Below are positions 54,397 through 64,000 of a stretch of DNA of 64,000 nucleotides, piece by piece (positions within the stretch are counted from its first letter, which is position 1; the number at the start of each line of letters is the position of its first letter). Source of the stretch: Stercorarius parasiticus (taxonomy: Eukaryota > Chordata > Aves > Charadriiformes > Stercorariidae); NCBI GenBank assembly GCA_013396915.1, contig VWZL01005205.1, positions 434,001 through 498,000 of the forward strand. The letters are read 5' to 3'. The notes below the pieces were generated by a model. It was not told where the DNA came from. It did no database searches and was given only the letters and a program-made list of their open reading frames with translations. The position numbers and the translations under genes were made by a program.

Positions 54397-54842
54397 GGCT
54401 CCGCGGAGCCCCCAGTAGCCGGCGGGCAGGGCTGCGGCTCCTCCTCGGGAAGTTCAGGGTGCCCAGCAGGCGGCGGGCAGGGCTGCGGCTCCTCCTCGGA
54501 CCCCGGGCTGGGCGCTCCCCGGTGCTCGGCCTGAGGCGAGCCGACCTCCGGGGCGGAGGGCAGCAGCTCCTCCGTCCTCTCAGCTTCCGGCTCCCGAGTC
54601 CCAGCCGGGCTCCGGGCGAGCTGCACAGGCGGCGGCTCCTCGGCCTCGCCGGGAGCAACCTTCCCCCCGTCGGCCTCCTCCCCATCGGGCACCACCGACT
54701 CCACGGCCTCGCTGACGGCAGGGAGAGGGTCTGCGCCGGCCTCGCTTCCCGGGATAGGCTCCATCTCGGGCTCAGCTTCACCAGCCCCCCCATCGCCCGG
54801 CACCGCTGCAGTCGCTGCCGCCTCCGCAGCCATGGCCGCCAT
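54397..54842 (-). CDS. PWWP2A: PWWP2A exon 1, 5' part with start codon
   Basis: This encodes 148 residues of the N-terminus starting MAAMAAEAAATAAVPGDGG, then EAEPEMEPIPGSEAG and further acidic, proline-rich sequence up to the N gap. It closely matches the start of mammalian PWWP2A (alanine-rich, then Glu/Pro-rich). The ATG at 54842-54840 is the first in-frame ATG. The frame stays open upstream to about 55052, but its extension begins with TTG. Context is favourable (A at -3, G at +4). A second in-frame ATG lies three codons later. The region contains an in-frame 17-residue repeat (EEEPQPCPP units). The coding part is truncated by the gap; the conserved segment joining it to LGEKLFSG is missing. 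Confidence 0.93.
54421..54499 (-). repeat. PWWP2A: In-frame 51-bp-period direct repeat in PWWP2A exon 1
   Basis: A 28-base block beginning ggcgggcagggctgcggctc is repeated exactly at 54421-54448 and 54472-54499. The period of 51 bases equals 17 codons, so the EEEPQPCPP peptide is duplicated without a frame change. Confidence 0.92.
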
Positions 54843-54845
54843 TTT
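54835..54845 (-). promoter_or_regulatory. PWWP2A: YY1-type motif overlapping the PWWP2A start codon
   Basis: The minus strand reads AAAATGGCGGC, the established YY1 consensus placed just downstream of start sites of many CpG-island genes. Here it contains the initiator ATG. Confidence 0.65.
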
Positions 54846-54953
54846 CTCTGCTGCTTCACCGCCGCCTCCCTCCAGCAGCGGGATCGATAACCACGGCTTT
54901 CCCCGCCCGCCTGGGAGGGAGAGCCCGCCCCCTAAGCGCGCATCCGGCAGCCT

Positions 54954-54958
54954 ATTGG
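54954..54958 (-). promoter_or_regulatory. PWWP2A: CCAAT box (NF-Y type)
   Basis: ATTGG on the plus strand sits in gcctattggcggg and gives CCAAT on the minus strand about 110 bases upstream of the ATG. Further copies at 55149-55153 and 55188-55192 are similarly oriented. Confidence 0.55.
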
Positions 54959-55287
54959 CGGGCGCGGTGCAATTTTCGACTTCTACTGGAGGGTGGAGCA
55001 GTCCGTCAAGCCCAGCGGGAACTTCTCGTTGGCCAGCGAGAACTTCATTCAATGAAGAGCCGGGAAGAGGAAGAAGGGGTGTGGCTTAGAGCTCTACAGG
55101 CCGTTACAGATTAGGGGGGTTGGGCCTCTAGGGCCGTTCCGCTATCTCATTGGTGGAAGGAGGAGCCGCTCCTGCAGGAGGCTGGTAATTGGCAGAGGGG
55201 AACGTCCGTCAAGGGGGGACGCGAGGCTGGATCCGCGCGGTGGCCGGCATGCGCGCTGCGGGCGGGTGGCCGGGAGAGGGCGCGAGG

Positions 55288-55299
55288 CAAGATGGCGAG
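55288..55299 (+). promoter_or_regulatory. YY1-like motif on the plus strand
   Basis: CAAGATGGCGAG resembles the YY1 core AANATGGCG in plus orientation, at the right side of the CpG island. It would suit a divergent transcript. The frame from this ATG closes after 28 codons and is not a convincing protein. Confidence 0.4.
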
Positions 55300-56798
55300 G
55301 GCAGGAGGGCGGCCCTCAGGGGGGATGGCGCGCCCTGGAGCTGCATCCCCCCGGGGAGAAGCTGTCTCTGCCTCATAGCTTCTACGGCGCTGTGCGTGCT
55401 GCCGTGCCCGCTGCCGCCCGGCTGCGGGCGGGGGGTGTTACTGTTGCACTACCTGTCCCCGCGCTGTGGGCGTGAGGGGGGCCCTCGCTGAGGGGAGAGG
55501 GAAGAGCGAAAAACGATGTGGTGAGCGGGGAGAGGGAAAGTGTGAGGAAGGCAGAGGGCCGTCTGTCTTTTGTGAAGTAAATCAACGCTTTAAAAGATTA
55601 AATAGCACGCATTAGGTACATCGAATGAGAGTGAAAGAAACGCCCTGTGGTGAAAAGGGGAGAAAAAGAGTTAACCTTTTCCCTTAAGATGTTCTGAATC
55701 TGATTTTTCTTTCTGTGGGATCAGTAGTTGCTAACGTGTGGGCATTTATTCCCCCAAGTCGGAAATCTTGTATTTCCTAAACAAAAAGTAATAAAAAACT
55801 AAAGGTTATAGTCTGTTATATGCATGATTTTACATTTTGGGAAGCTGAGTCCTTTGCAGAAAGGAGGGACTTGCTAGAATAGAGGGAATGATGGATTAAG
55901 GAAAGTAGGAGCAACTGGAAACAGAAAGACAAAAGTGATCTTGAAGCGTGGATGGTTGTATTCTTCCTAGTGCTATTATGAGAGGTATATTGTTAAGCAA
56001 CAATAGGAATTTTCTGAAAAGTATTTCTTTTCTTTTATGTTAGTGACTTTTATTGGCAGACTTCAAGGTTGCTTCCAACCATATGCTTACAATAGAAACA
56101 GAGCTACACCCTGGGATATCAGGTAAAAAACTTATAAGTAACAGGCATGAAGAACTAATGAAATTTTTGCAAGAGGTATGAGAAAAAAATCCTTGATCAG
56201 ATTTAAGGCCTGGTAATATACTCGCCTTTTTTCTCTTCATCGTAGGAAGAGTGAGTTATATGTACTTAAAGGACTACAGTAATGCAAATAAATTTTTTTT
56301 TTTGGTAATAATAAATGAGGACGTGAAATAAATAGTCTTCTGTAACAGCAAAAAAGCTGTTTAACTGTATGCGAGTAACCCATGATCTTGCAAGCTGCTA
56401 GCTACAGCATTTTAGTAAGTAATAAAGGCATAATTAACCTACTCTGTTGTCCTGATCATAGTGGTTTGACTTGCGTAACAAACATAAAGACTCTTCCTTT
56501 TGTATCTGATAGTGGTTTACTTTGTATGGTGATCATAATGTTTACATTGTTGGTGGTATAAAGTGTGTAAGGAACATATGGGAACATCAGGAGGAGCAAC
56601 TAGGCACATTTCTGGAGGCAAATACATTAGAAATACAGTTAAATGGATTTGCTAAAGATAAAGCTGCTTAATACATTTTTATGTTGTACCACCGTATCTG
56701 TTAAATTAATGGTTTGGTGGCATGGGTGGGTAGAATAGAATGTGTTTATTGAGGGAAGGAGTAGTAGATACTGAATTACAAATTTATTTTTTTTCCAG

Positions 56799-56886
56799 CC
56801 ACGCTTGCGGCTTTGTCAATCTGTATCACAGAGAAACAGCAGATGGATTCAGCATATGATCTGTGGCTTAAAAGAAATCAGATTTG
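56799..56886 (+). other. Candidate exon of a divergent transcript (unproven)
   Basis: An 88-base segment is bounded by a very good acceptor (tttattttttttccag) and a good donor (gtaagc) on the plus strand, 1.2-1.5 kb right of the CpG island. Two of three frames are open across it (for example MDSAYDLWLKRNQIW within one). I do not recognise the peptide, so it may be an exon of a promoter-divergent non-coding RNA or simply chance. Confidence 0.25.
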
Positions 56887-58681
56887 GTAAGCTTTCCCAA
56901 AACTACCTACTATTAATATTACTTTCTAAATAATTTTGAAACAGTTTTGTTAGACCATATTTGTAAAAGATCTGTATTCCATATCCTGAGACCATAATGC
57001 TTTGAAAGATGGCAACCATCTGGGAGCCTCTAAGGCTAACTATGTTCTTTTCCAGAATTCTAGAGAATAATGAGAAGATTTGTGTTGCTACTGAGTTACC
57101 TTAATTTCAAAGCTATCCCTGTGGAAGGATTTTCCTTTTAATTCAGATATGAGATTTCAGGGTTTTTTGTATGTTCCGTCAAGGAGAATGCAATAGTGGC
57201 TCTGGAAGGTTCACAGAAGTTGCATATAATTTGTAAAGAGTTCTCATCTTGAAGAAGCCTGGTACAAAATAAATGGTCGTAGGCATGGAAGGAGTCTGCT
57301 GTTCTTTTCTCATTTTTCTTCTGTGCAATTGTGACAATGTATGACATGTAGAAAACGAAGATTTGTTTCCCAGAAATTTTTTACCTTATTCAGATGAGTC
57401 CTAGGACAGATTAAAGAAACATATTAGTGAAGATAGCTCATACATAACACCAGAACTGTTTTTACATTGCTCTCCTACGCAAAGAATTTCACTGTGCTTG
57501 GGGGTACTCCAATTGTATTTCAAGAGTAGACCAAACCATACTCTGCATGCACAGGACTGCTCTGCATGTTAGAGGTACGATCATCTGTTCAAATGCTGTT
57601 TTCCTTATTACTGTCTTAGACTAGTAGTAATCTATTTGTTCATCCCAAGACTAATATTGTGAGGAAAAGGCCTCACGTTAGCTAGAAGGGCTGGCAAGTA
57701 CAAGGATATGTATTGTCATATAGTCTCTTTTTTTAGAATTATTTTTTACTCAGGTAACATAGTACTATATTTCAAAATCTTATGAACATTTGCACTCAGA
57801 AGTTTGCAAAAGCAAAGTTGCCAGACAGCTTTCATGCAGGGGAGGTCAGAACTGTCATGGTCCTTACTATAAAACAGCGTGGCTTGTGTAGATACTTTGT
57901 ACGGTTAGTGATTTTAATTGTGCTAGCCGGTCAGTTCAGTTAGCCACAGTTCATTTCTCTGGTGCTGCTGTGCCATGGCATAGAAGGATAGCAGTAAATT
58001 CCAAGCCTACAAGAAATTACCAACTAATACAAAGAGACTACTCAGCCCTTGAGCTGTTGGGACATTGAGATCCAATAGCTCAGCCCAGCAGGCTTTTTGT
58101 TATGTTAAGTTCAGACTTATGTAGAGGATGGGTGTAAAATGGAAGACTTCCTCTTGCAAAACTTCAGCGAGGTTAATGCTTACTGAAATGCACCTTGCTT
58201 TTCAGCAGGTGTTACTTATGGCAGACAGTTACCATTAAAATGCTAACTGTCATCTTTTACATCTACTGGAATCCCCAGCAATGCTTATGCTAAGCAAAGG
58301 AAACAAACGTGGGTGTATGGCTTGTTAACCCTCTGAATTGTTTCATTGCAATAATAGAGGAGATTAGGTGCTTGACCCAAGCAGTTTAAACTACTAGGGG
58401 GTCTCAAAATAGAATATAAACAGCTCTTTTGTGTGTAATTTGCATGTTGAAAGGTGTTATATGTGCTTCTAAAAAGAGGTAAATAAGAACATTTATATGC
58501 CACTCTAAAGGCCAACAGAAATATGATACCATAGGTAATCCTTAAATGAAAGTATACTAACAGTAGGTATGTAGATGCAGGATGAAACTTGTAAGTTTAA
58601 CAAAAAAGCACTTGCTATATAATTTTTTTTTCCATCCCAAATTCCTTCGATTGCCATTTAATTTCTGTTTATTTTAAATCT

Positions 58682-58801
58682 AGCCTGTAACCTCTTTAGG
58701 ACAGGGTTTGTCTTTCTGTGGCTGGTACGCAGTGCGGTTGGCATAGTTGGGGCCTTGTTTCTATCCTGGAACCTTTAGAGACTGCCAGAATAAAATGAAT
58801 G
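58682..58801 (+). mobile_element. Ancient L2/MIR-like retroposon 3' tail
   Basis: Ordered blocks agcctgtaacctctttagga, cagggtttgtctttctg, gctggtacgcagtgc, ggcatagttggggcc and aataaaatgaatgaa resemble the conserved L2/MIR-type 3' end (ctgtaagctc, gggcaggg, tgtct, cagcgcctagcac, then an A-rich tail) in plus orientation. It is heavily diverged and family naming is tentative. Confidence 0.5.
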
Positions 58802-61800
58802 AAGTTAATGACAAATTGCACTAACACACTTTCTGTAGATTGAAATGAGTCTCCATGTGTTCAGCAAGTGGGAGAAAGGAGAGAAGTAGAAAGAAAAAGC
58901 TATGAATTTGAGAGAGGAATGCATACGATTGGAGGGAATAAAATGATGAATTTGATGGCAGGAAAAATGTAAAGCTCTATGAAGATGTGTTAACAGCATG
59001 TTGGCAGGCTGGGTAGCTGAAGAAGTTGCAGTAAGTTTGGGTTGAGTGAGTGAACGGATGTGATGTGGTTGTGTGATGCCTGTGAGAAGTAGATACCATT
59101 GTATCTGTATACATGGGTGAAATTGTTTCTGTGTGTATAAACTGGGACGAGATAAGGATCAGGTCATGCAGATTCGACTGCTTAAAGGCCTGTGCTGCTT
59201 AGTGCTAGTGATACTGATTTGTTCTGTCATGACCAAAGTGTATTATTGCACTGACCTAACTATGAATAGAAAATTTTGAATCCTCTGAATAGTCACAGCA
59301 TCTGTGTGTGTGTTTCAGTTTATAAGTGCATTAGGTCAGGGTGTCTATTATAGTGGTAACATCATTCTCTGGGCATCAAGTTCAGTAAAAGTGCGCTACC
59401 ACAAAAGAGCCAACACAAAATGCAAGGTTGTAATGGAGCAATATACATAAATTGAGTATAATCAGGGTTGCAGTGAAGCTGAAGTGCATGATTGCAGCAT
59501 ATCTACAAATACTCGGGTTCCTTGAAGCTACTTTAGCTACCAATAACAGTAAAACTGCGATAACAGTCTGCAGAATGGGCTGCACCCTGGTGATTGCCTA
59601 GTAGCTGGAATTTGTGGTGTTACTGGTATCCAAGCTAGCTCGATATGTTTAAGTTCACTATGCCTGCTCATGCTGCAACTGATATCAGTATAGGCATATG
59701 AAACCTCTAAACGAGTGTGTGGACTTACAGGGAGTGTTTATAGTGTCTTGGTAGGATAGTAGATATTTTTCCTAATATCTAGGTTGGGGCTTAAGAATTT
59801 TAGATTAGAGGCTTATAAGTTCTAACAGCCTTGCTGAGACTTTGTGACGCCACACATTAAAGGGATTGCGGTTTATATACATCCAGTACCTCCAGTCTTG
59901 GCTGGCTTTTCAGCAACAACACTGAGAAACAGTGTACTACAGGAAACACCATACTTTTCTCCTCCTATCAATCTGAATCATAGTGGCAATAGCTTCCTGT
60001 GACTGTTATAGTGACAACGATTTCCTGTAACCCTAAGGCAGGTTTGAGGGTCTCGCAAAAACCTCCGCAAGTCAGGGTTTAGGGACTGTAGTTTTATGCT
60101 GTGTTAATAAATCCATTTTAAAATTATTCAGTATTTGCAAGGAATGATTTGCTATTGGTGTGACATTTTCAAGGCCTTTCTATTTAAAAAGAAAAAGTGT
60201 AAGCAGTGAAAGCCAATGTATGTAAGCAATGCAGAGGAATATAAGCAAACAAATAGAAAGTAAAGGTTGGGTCTTGATTGTATGCTGCAGACATACTTCT
60301 ATAACAAGCTAGGAAAGCAGTGCTCTTAAAACAATTGTTAATTATATTTAAGCTGCTTTGAAACTTCATTGTTGATTTATTACAGAAAATTGGTATGGAA
60401 GGAGAAAAGAAGCAGTCATTCCTCTGATGGTTTGGTAGCTGTTTTTTGTAGCCATAAGAATGTAGAGTTCATTTTGTTATGTTTATGAATGATCATTAAA
60501 GGATTTGTAAAATCTCACTGTATGCACACATGCCCCAGAAGTCTACCCTGCAATTTGAAAAGTTAATTGTATGCTAAATTTCTTGTGAACAAGAAATGAA
60601 GTCATCTATTGGGGCTTTACCTAATGTCCACATAGAGAATTGATTTAAATCAGTTAGCATAGTTGGAGTTGCCTTAAAAAAAAAACCCTGCAACTATACC
60701 GTGAGCCCTTGGGGTGAAGCACTGACATTAGCTCACTGCTGACATGTCTCACACTTATTTATAATTTTAAAGAAATGCGAGTCTGAAACTACTTCCTGTC
60801 TTATCTTGTAATCTGACTGATTTCTGCTGTCTTCTGAAATTTGTGCATCTGTAGGTACTGGTGGTATCCACGTTGTAACTCCGCATATTTTTCCATTCAG
60901 ATAAAATAAAACAACTTTGAAGATACAAAATTGCTAATACTATTATTGTTTCATATTGTGACATGTAAAACTGTATCTCCAGTTTTGCATGTATATAACT
61001 GTCTTTTTAATAAAAGATCTTTCATTATTTTATTATAAATAAAAATAAATACATTCAACATACACTAAAAACTAGGCCTATAGTGTCTCTCAAACTATGG
61101 TATTAGATGATTAACTTATTTATTATAATTATAACTAATTCTTAGTAGATCAAGTGCCAGTTTCAAGATGATGAATTTATAGGAAAGTCATGCGTGTTCT
61201 CAAAGTGTCTAAATCTTTCTAATCGAGCTCCCTAGATTTGATAGGGGATGGAAAAGCAACTGTGTCTTGCCAGACATTTATTTGTGTCTTATGTAGACAT
61301 TTAGTTGTGAAATTCTGCTGTAGTTCTTCAGATTCCTTTATCTTTAGGTATAACTTACTGCTCTAAAACACAGTCATAGTTTCCAGAATCTATAGGGTTG
61401 CTGAAAGCTTATTTTAGCAGAGACGTCGTTCTGTTTTTTTCGCACGTGTTAATTTTAGAATTTACACTGTCAATCTTTTAAAGATCTCCCCTGTGGTTAT
61501 TAGATTCCAGCTCCTTTCCTCCTTAATGATCCATGATAATCCCACCTCCTTTGACATTCTACCAGTAATTAGTTAATAGATACCTGTTCTGTATTCTCTA
61601 AATCTTTACCCCTTCAATTGTAGTTTGAAGAGAAAACTCTTAAGTTTTTTCATTCCTTATTTCTATGTTTTGCAGTGAAGTTTATAACACAGTATGTATC
61701 CGTTACTTATTGAAATGTGGTCCTGACATGGCAAGCAGGACTGGACCTTACCTGAATTTGAGTAGGAGATCCCTACAGAATACTCAAGTGATTTACTAAT

Positions 61801-64000
61801 TGAGTCAGTAACAGTCTTTCCCTGAATCATTCCTAAATCAGCATCCTACACTGAGTAATGGCTCGCATAGCAGAAGTTTGTTCACAGAAACTATTACAGA
61901 ACAATTTCATTTATGGATACTCTGTTCTGATTGAATAAGGCTTTCCAAAGTGAGGCCTTGCCATGCGACTTGAAATTTTCATAGCGCAGTTTTGAACTGT
62001 GACTATCCTGTGCAGATACCCTTGCTGCTGTGGCATAATCTCTTCAAGCTGCCCTAGCACCAGTAGAAATGCCCTTAACGTTTATTGGTGCCATAACTGT
62101 CAGTGTGGGGAGCCCTGCAGTTGTGCCAGTTCTAAATGCCAAGTTATTTCTTTTACTTTGCATAGCAGAAGAAACAATTCCAGGATATGTTGTAAGGGCC
62201 AGTCATTGCTTATACTGGTGTATTATGTAGCCTTAGTTAAGGTTTAATCCTTTGAATGGCTCTCTTTGAACATGAAGAACTGCTCTAGGACTAAATTCAC
62301 TTTTGTGTCTGTGTATTTTTAAAGTAATTGTCCAAGAATGAGGAAAATCATTCCTTCAAGGAAGCTATTCTAGAATAGGGATTGGGGAGTAGCCCTCAGA
62401 GTGTTTCAGGAGGTACTGTCTTTGACTTGAAATGTAAAACAAGCAACAGAAGTATTTGGGCAGCACCTCTGAAAAACATATTTACTATTTACTGATGGTC
62501 ATCCGTGTTTTGTGAAAATAAATTGCATTGAATGTCAGGGTACCTATGAAAAGCAGTAATCAAATAATAGTTGTTATTCATCTGAAACATTAGACTTCTA
62601 GTTAAAAGTACTAAATATTATTTAACAGAGGATTCTGCACACTATTATATTACTCACATCTGTTTAGGATTCTCTGCTGAATGTTTTGGTTTAATATTAG
62701 TTGTTTGCAGAGTGTTGATTAGATGTTGGAGTAATTCTTTTCATTGATGCTGAAGAAGTCTATGCTGCTGCAGGTAAAGAAATATCTAGAAGGTTCACTG
62801 TCCTTTTGAACTCTGAAGTAGAGCACATCTATATTCAAATTTGTGTTTAATGAAATAATGAAGGGGCAAAGATAGGGACAAAAAGTGTCCTATTTGGATA
62901 GGGTAGCCAGAATTGTTACTTACAAGCTGGATTATATTTGATTTTTGTGAGAAAATAGGCAATCAGTCAATTACTTACAGTTGCATACATGTCGGTGATG
63001 GGAGGGAAATTACTGTTATGGAAGTGGAAAGAAAACATTTTCAGGAGGGCATAACTGTCACTTTGTTTTTCTTAGCTGATGCAAGATGGAGTTCTAAAGA
63101 AGTTTGAAGTAAAAGAGCCTGTTGGGGCTTCTGACTATTTCCTAGTGTTTGTTTGGGTTTTTTCTGGCTTGTTCCCTTGTCCCCTTATTTCTAGGAACAT
63201 GCTAGCTAGTTAATATCACCACTTTTTTAATTAGAAGAAACTTACACACCAGTCTTTTGTTTTATCTGTAAAATTGTTCCCGAGTCTTGTCTTTTCTGCA
63301 GTATTTTCTATGCACTTTTGTATGAATTACATGAACTTTATTAGCTCTTGTTTTCCATGGCAGTGCACAACACAAGCAGGCAGCAGCATTGCTCTCTTCC
63401 CCAGTAATGTATGGCACCTATCCCTTGGGCTCAAGGGTTGTTTCACAAATGCATCTCACTTTGGTTTGACACAAGCTACCTAACAGGGGTACAGGGACGG
63501 AAATGTATATTTGGGCACTATGTTGCCAAAGGAGTTTTTTGTTTGTTTAGGGGGTGTTTGTGTGTGTTTGTTTTATTTTTTTAATTTTCCTTCTGATTAA
63601 AGTCCTTTCAAAAGTGCAGATTGCAAGGTACGTGGAGGTCTCTTTGTATGTTTGTATGGAGCACAAAACAATTGGATACAACCCTGGTTGTAACCTTTAC
63701 CTGACACCGAATACAAATAACTCTGCAGCTTTTCCTGCAATACCAGAAAGCCTGTTTGTATCCCATGTAAGTCTGTTGCATTTCATCCTCCAGCCCATAT
63801 TATAACTGCACTGTTGTTCTATCATGATCCCTGCCTGCCTTCGTGCAAAAATACCCATGTCAAATTAATGGCTATATTGTTCAAGAATTAGTTGGTTTGC
63901 TGTAGGTTGTGGGTTGAAATGAGTATGCTACTGACATGCCGATAATGCATTGGTGATATTATCACTGGGGCTAGGATAAATTGGGAGGCCTAAACGAAGT

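Larger units (their letters stand above)
53975..55600. promoter_or_regulatory. PWWP2A: CpG island and promoter of PWWP2A, probably bidirectional
   Basis: The sequence is strongly GC- and CpG-rich from the end of the 626-bp block to about 55.55 kb, then drops abruptly to AT-rich. Between 54843 and 55300 there are GC boxes (for example cccgccccc near 54925) and no TATA box, as expected of a housekeeping promoter. ATTGG motifs read as CCAAT on the minus strand lie at 54954, 55149 and 55188. The PWWP2A start site is probably within about 100 bases right of 54842, but the position is inferred. Confidence 0.8.
55601..64000. other. Flank upstream of PWWP2A
   Basis: AT-rich DNA with no recognised protein-coding gene. 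It contains a candidate divergent exon at 56799 and an old L2/MIR-like tail at 58682. I looked for FABP6 exons, expected on this side from mammalian gene order, and recognised none in the window. Confidence 0.55.

Noticed and set aside
55189..55491. 100-codon plus-strand frame in the CpG island
   Set aside because: It starts at TTG, and its Gly/Arg-rich composition follows from CpG-island sequence. No known divergent protein was recognised.
62710..62772. Possible plus-strand exon between ttgtttgcag and gtaaag
   Set aside because: All three frames contain stops and no partner exon is evident. It could only be non-coding and has no further support.
1..64000. CRISPR arrays, tRNA or rRNA genes, operons, phage or integrative elements
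   Set aside because: No regularly spaced repeats, no cloverleaf or rRNA sequence, and no clustered coding frames were seen. The window is vertebrate, intron-rich DNA.

Overview
The window looks like avian genomic DNA. It carries CR1 retroposon fragments, including the bird-type 3' end whose reverse strand reads catagaatca next to ggttggaa, and two vertebrate genes with spliced, conserved proteins. No prokaryotic, viral or plasmid organisation is visible. The gene pair is TTC1 (+ strand, left) and PWWP2A (- strand, right), arranged tail to tail. As far as I recall, the same neighbours occur on human chromosome 5q33 in the same relative orientation.

Layout. Bases 1-10445 hold the 3' end of TTC1: intron, a 55-nt coding exon (4247-4301), a 5.5-kb intron, the terminal coding exon (9798-9931) and a short 3' UTR with an AATAAA at 10420. 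About 10.4-37.3 kb is intergenic. It holds several CR1 remnants, simple repeats, G-run motifs and a GC-richer stretch (about 15.9-20.9 kb) full of overlapping ORFs that I do not believe are genes. PWWP2A then runs leftward. Its 3' UTR carries two candidate poly(A) signals (38321 and 37318). A large exon (39456-41139) encodes the proline-rich, basic, serine-rich and PWWP parts. A roughly 12-kb intron follows, and a first exon lies in a CpG island near 54.4-54.8 kb. From 55.6 to 64 kb is the upstream flank, with an ancient L2/MIR-like tail and one candidate divergent exon.

The most important observation concerns assembly. Around PWWP2A exon 1 the sequence is broken by three N gaps. A 626-bp block is present twice (52537-53162 and 53349-53974) and a 113-bp block is present twice (53164-53276 and 54276-54388). 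The small island between the two N's at 53163 and 53348 carries the true 3' end of exon 1 with its splice donor. The simplest reading is that this island belongs at the 8-N gap 54389-54396, that part of exon 1 is missing there, and that the long ORF running leftward through the N's is false coding sequence.

I found no convincing new biological system. The other leads are a divergent promoter with a candidate spliced exon, a 51-bp in-frame repeat in PWWP2A exon 1, a candidate antisense exon inside intron 1, and alternative polyadenylation of PWWP2A.
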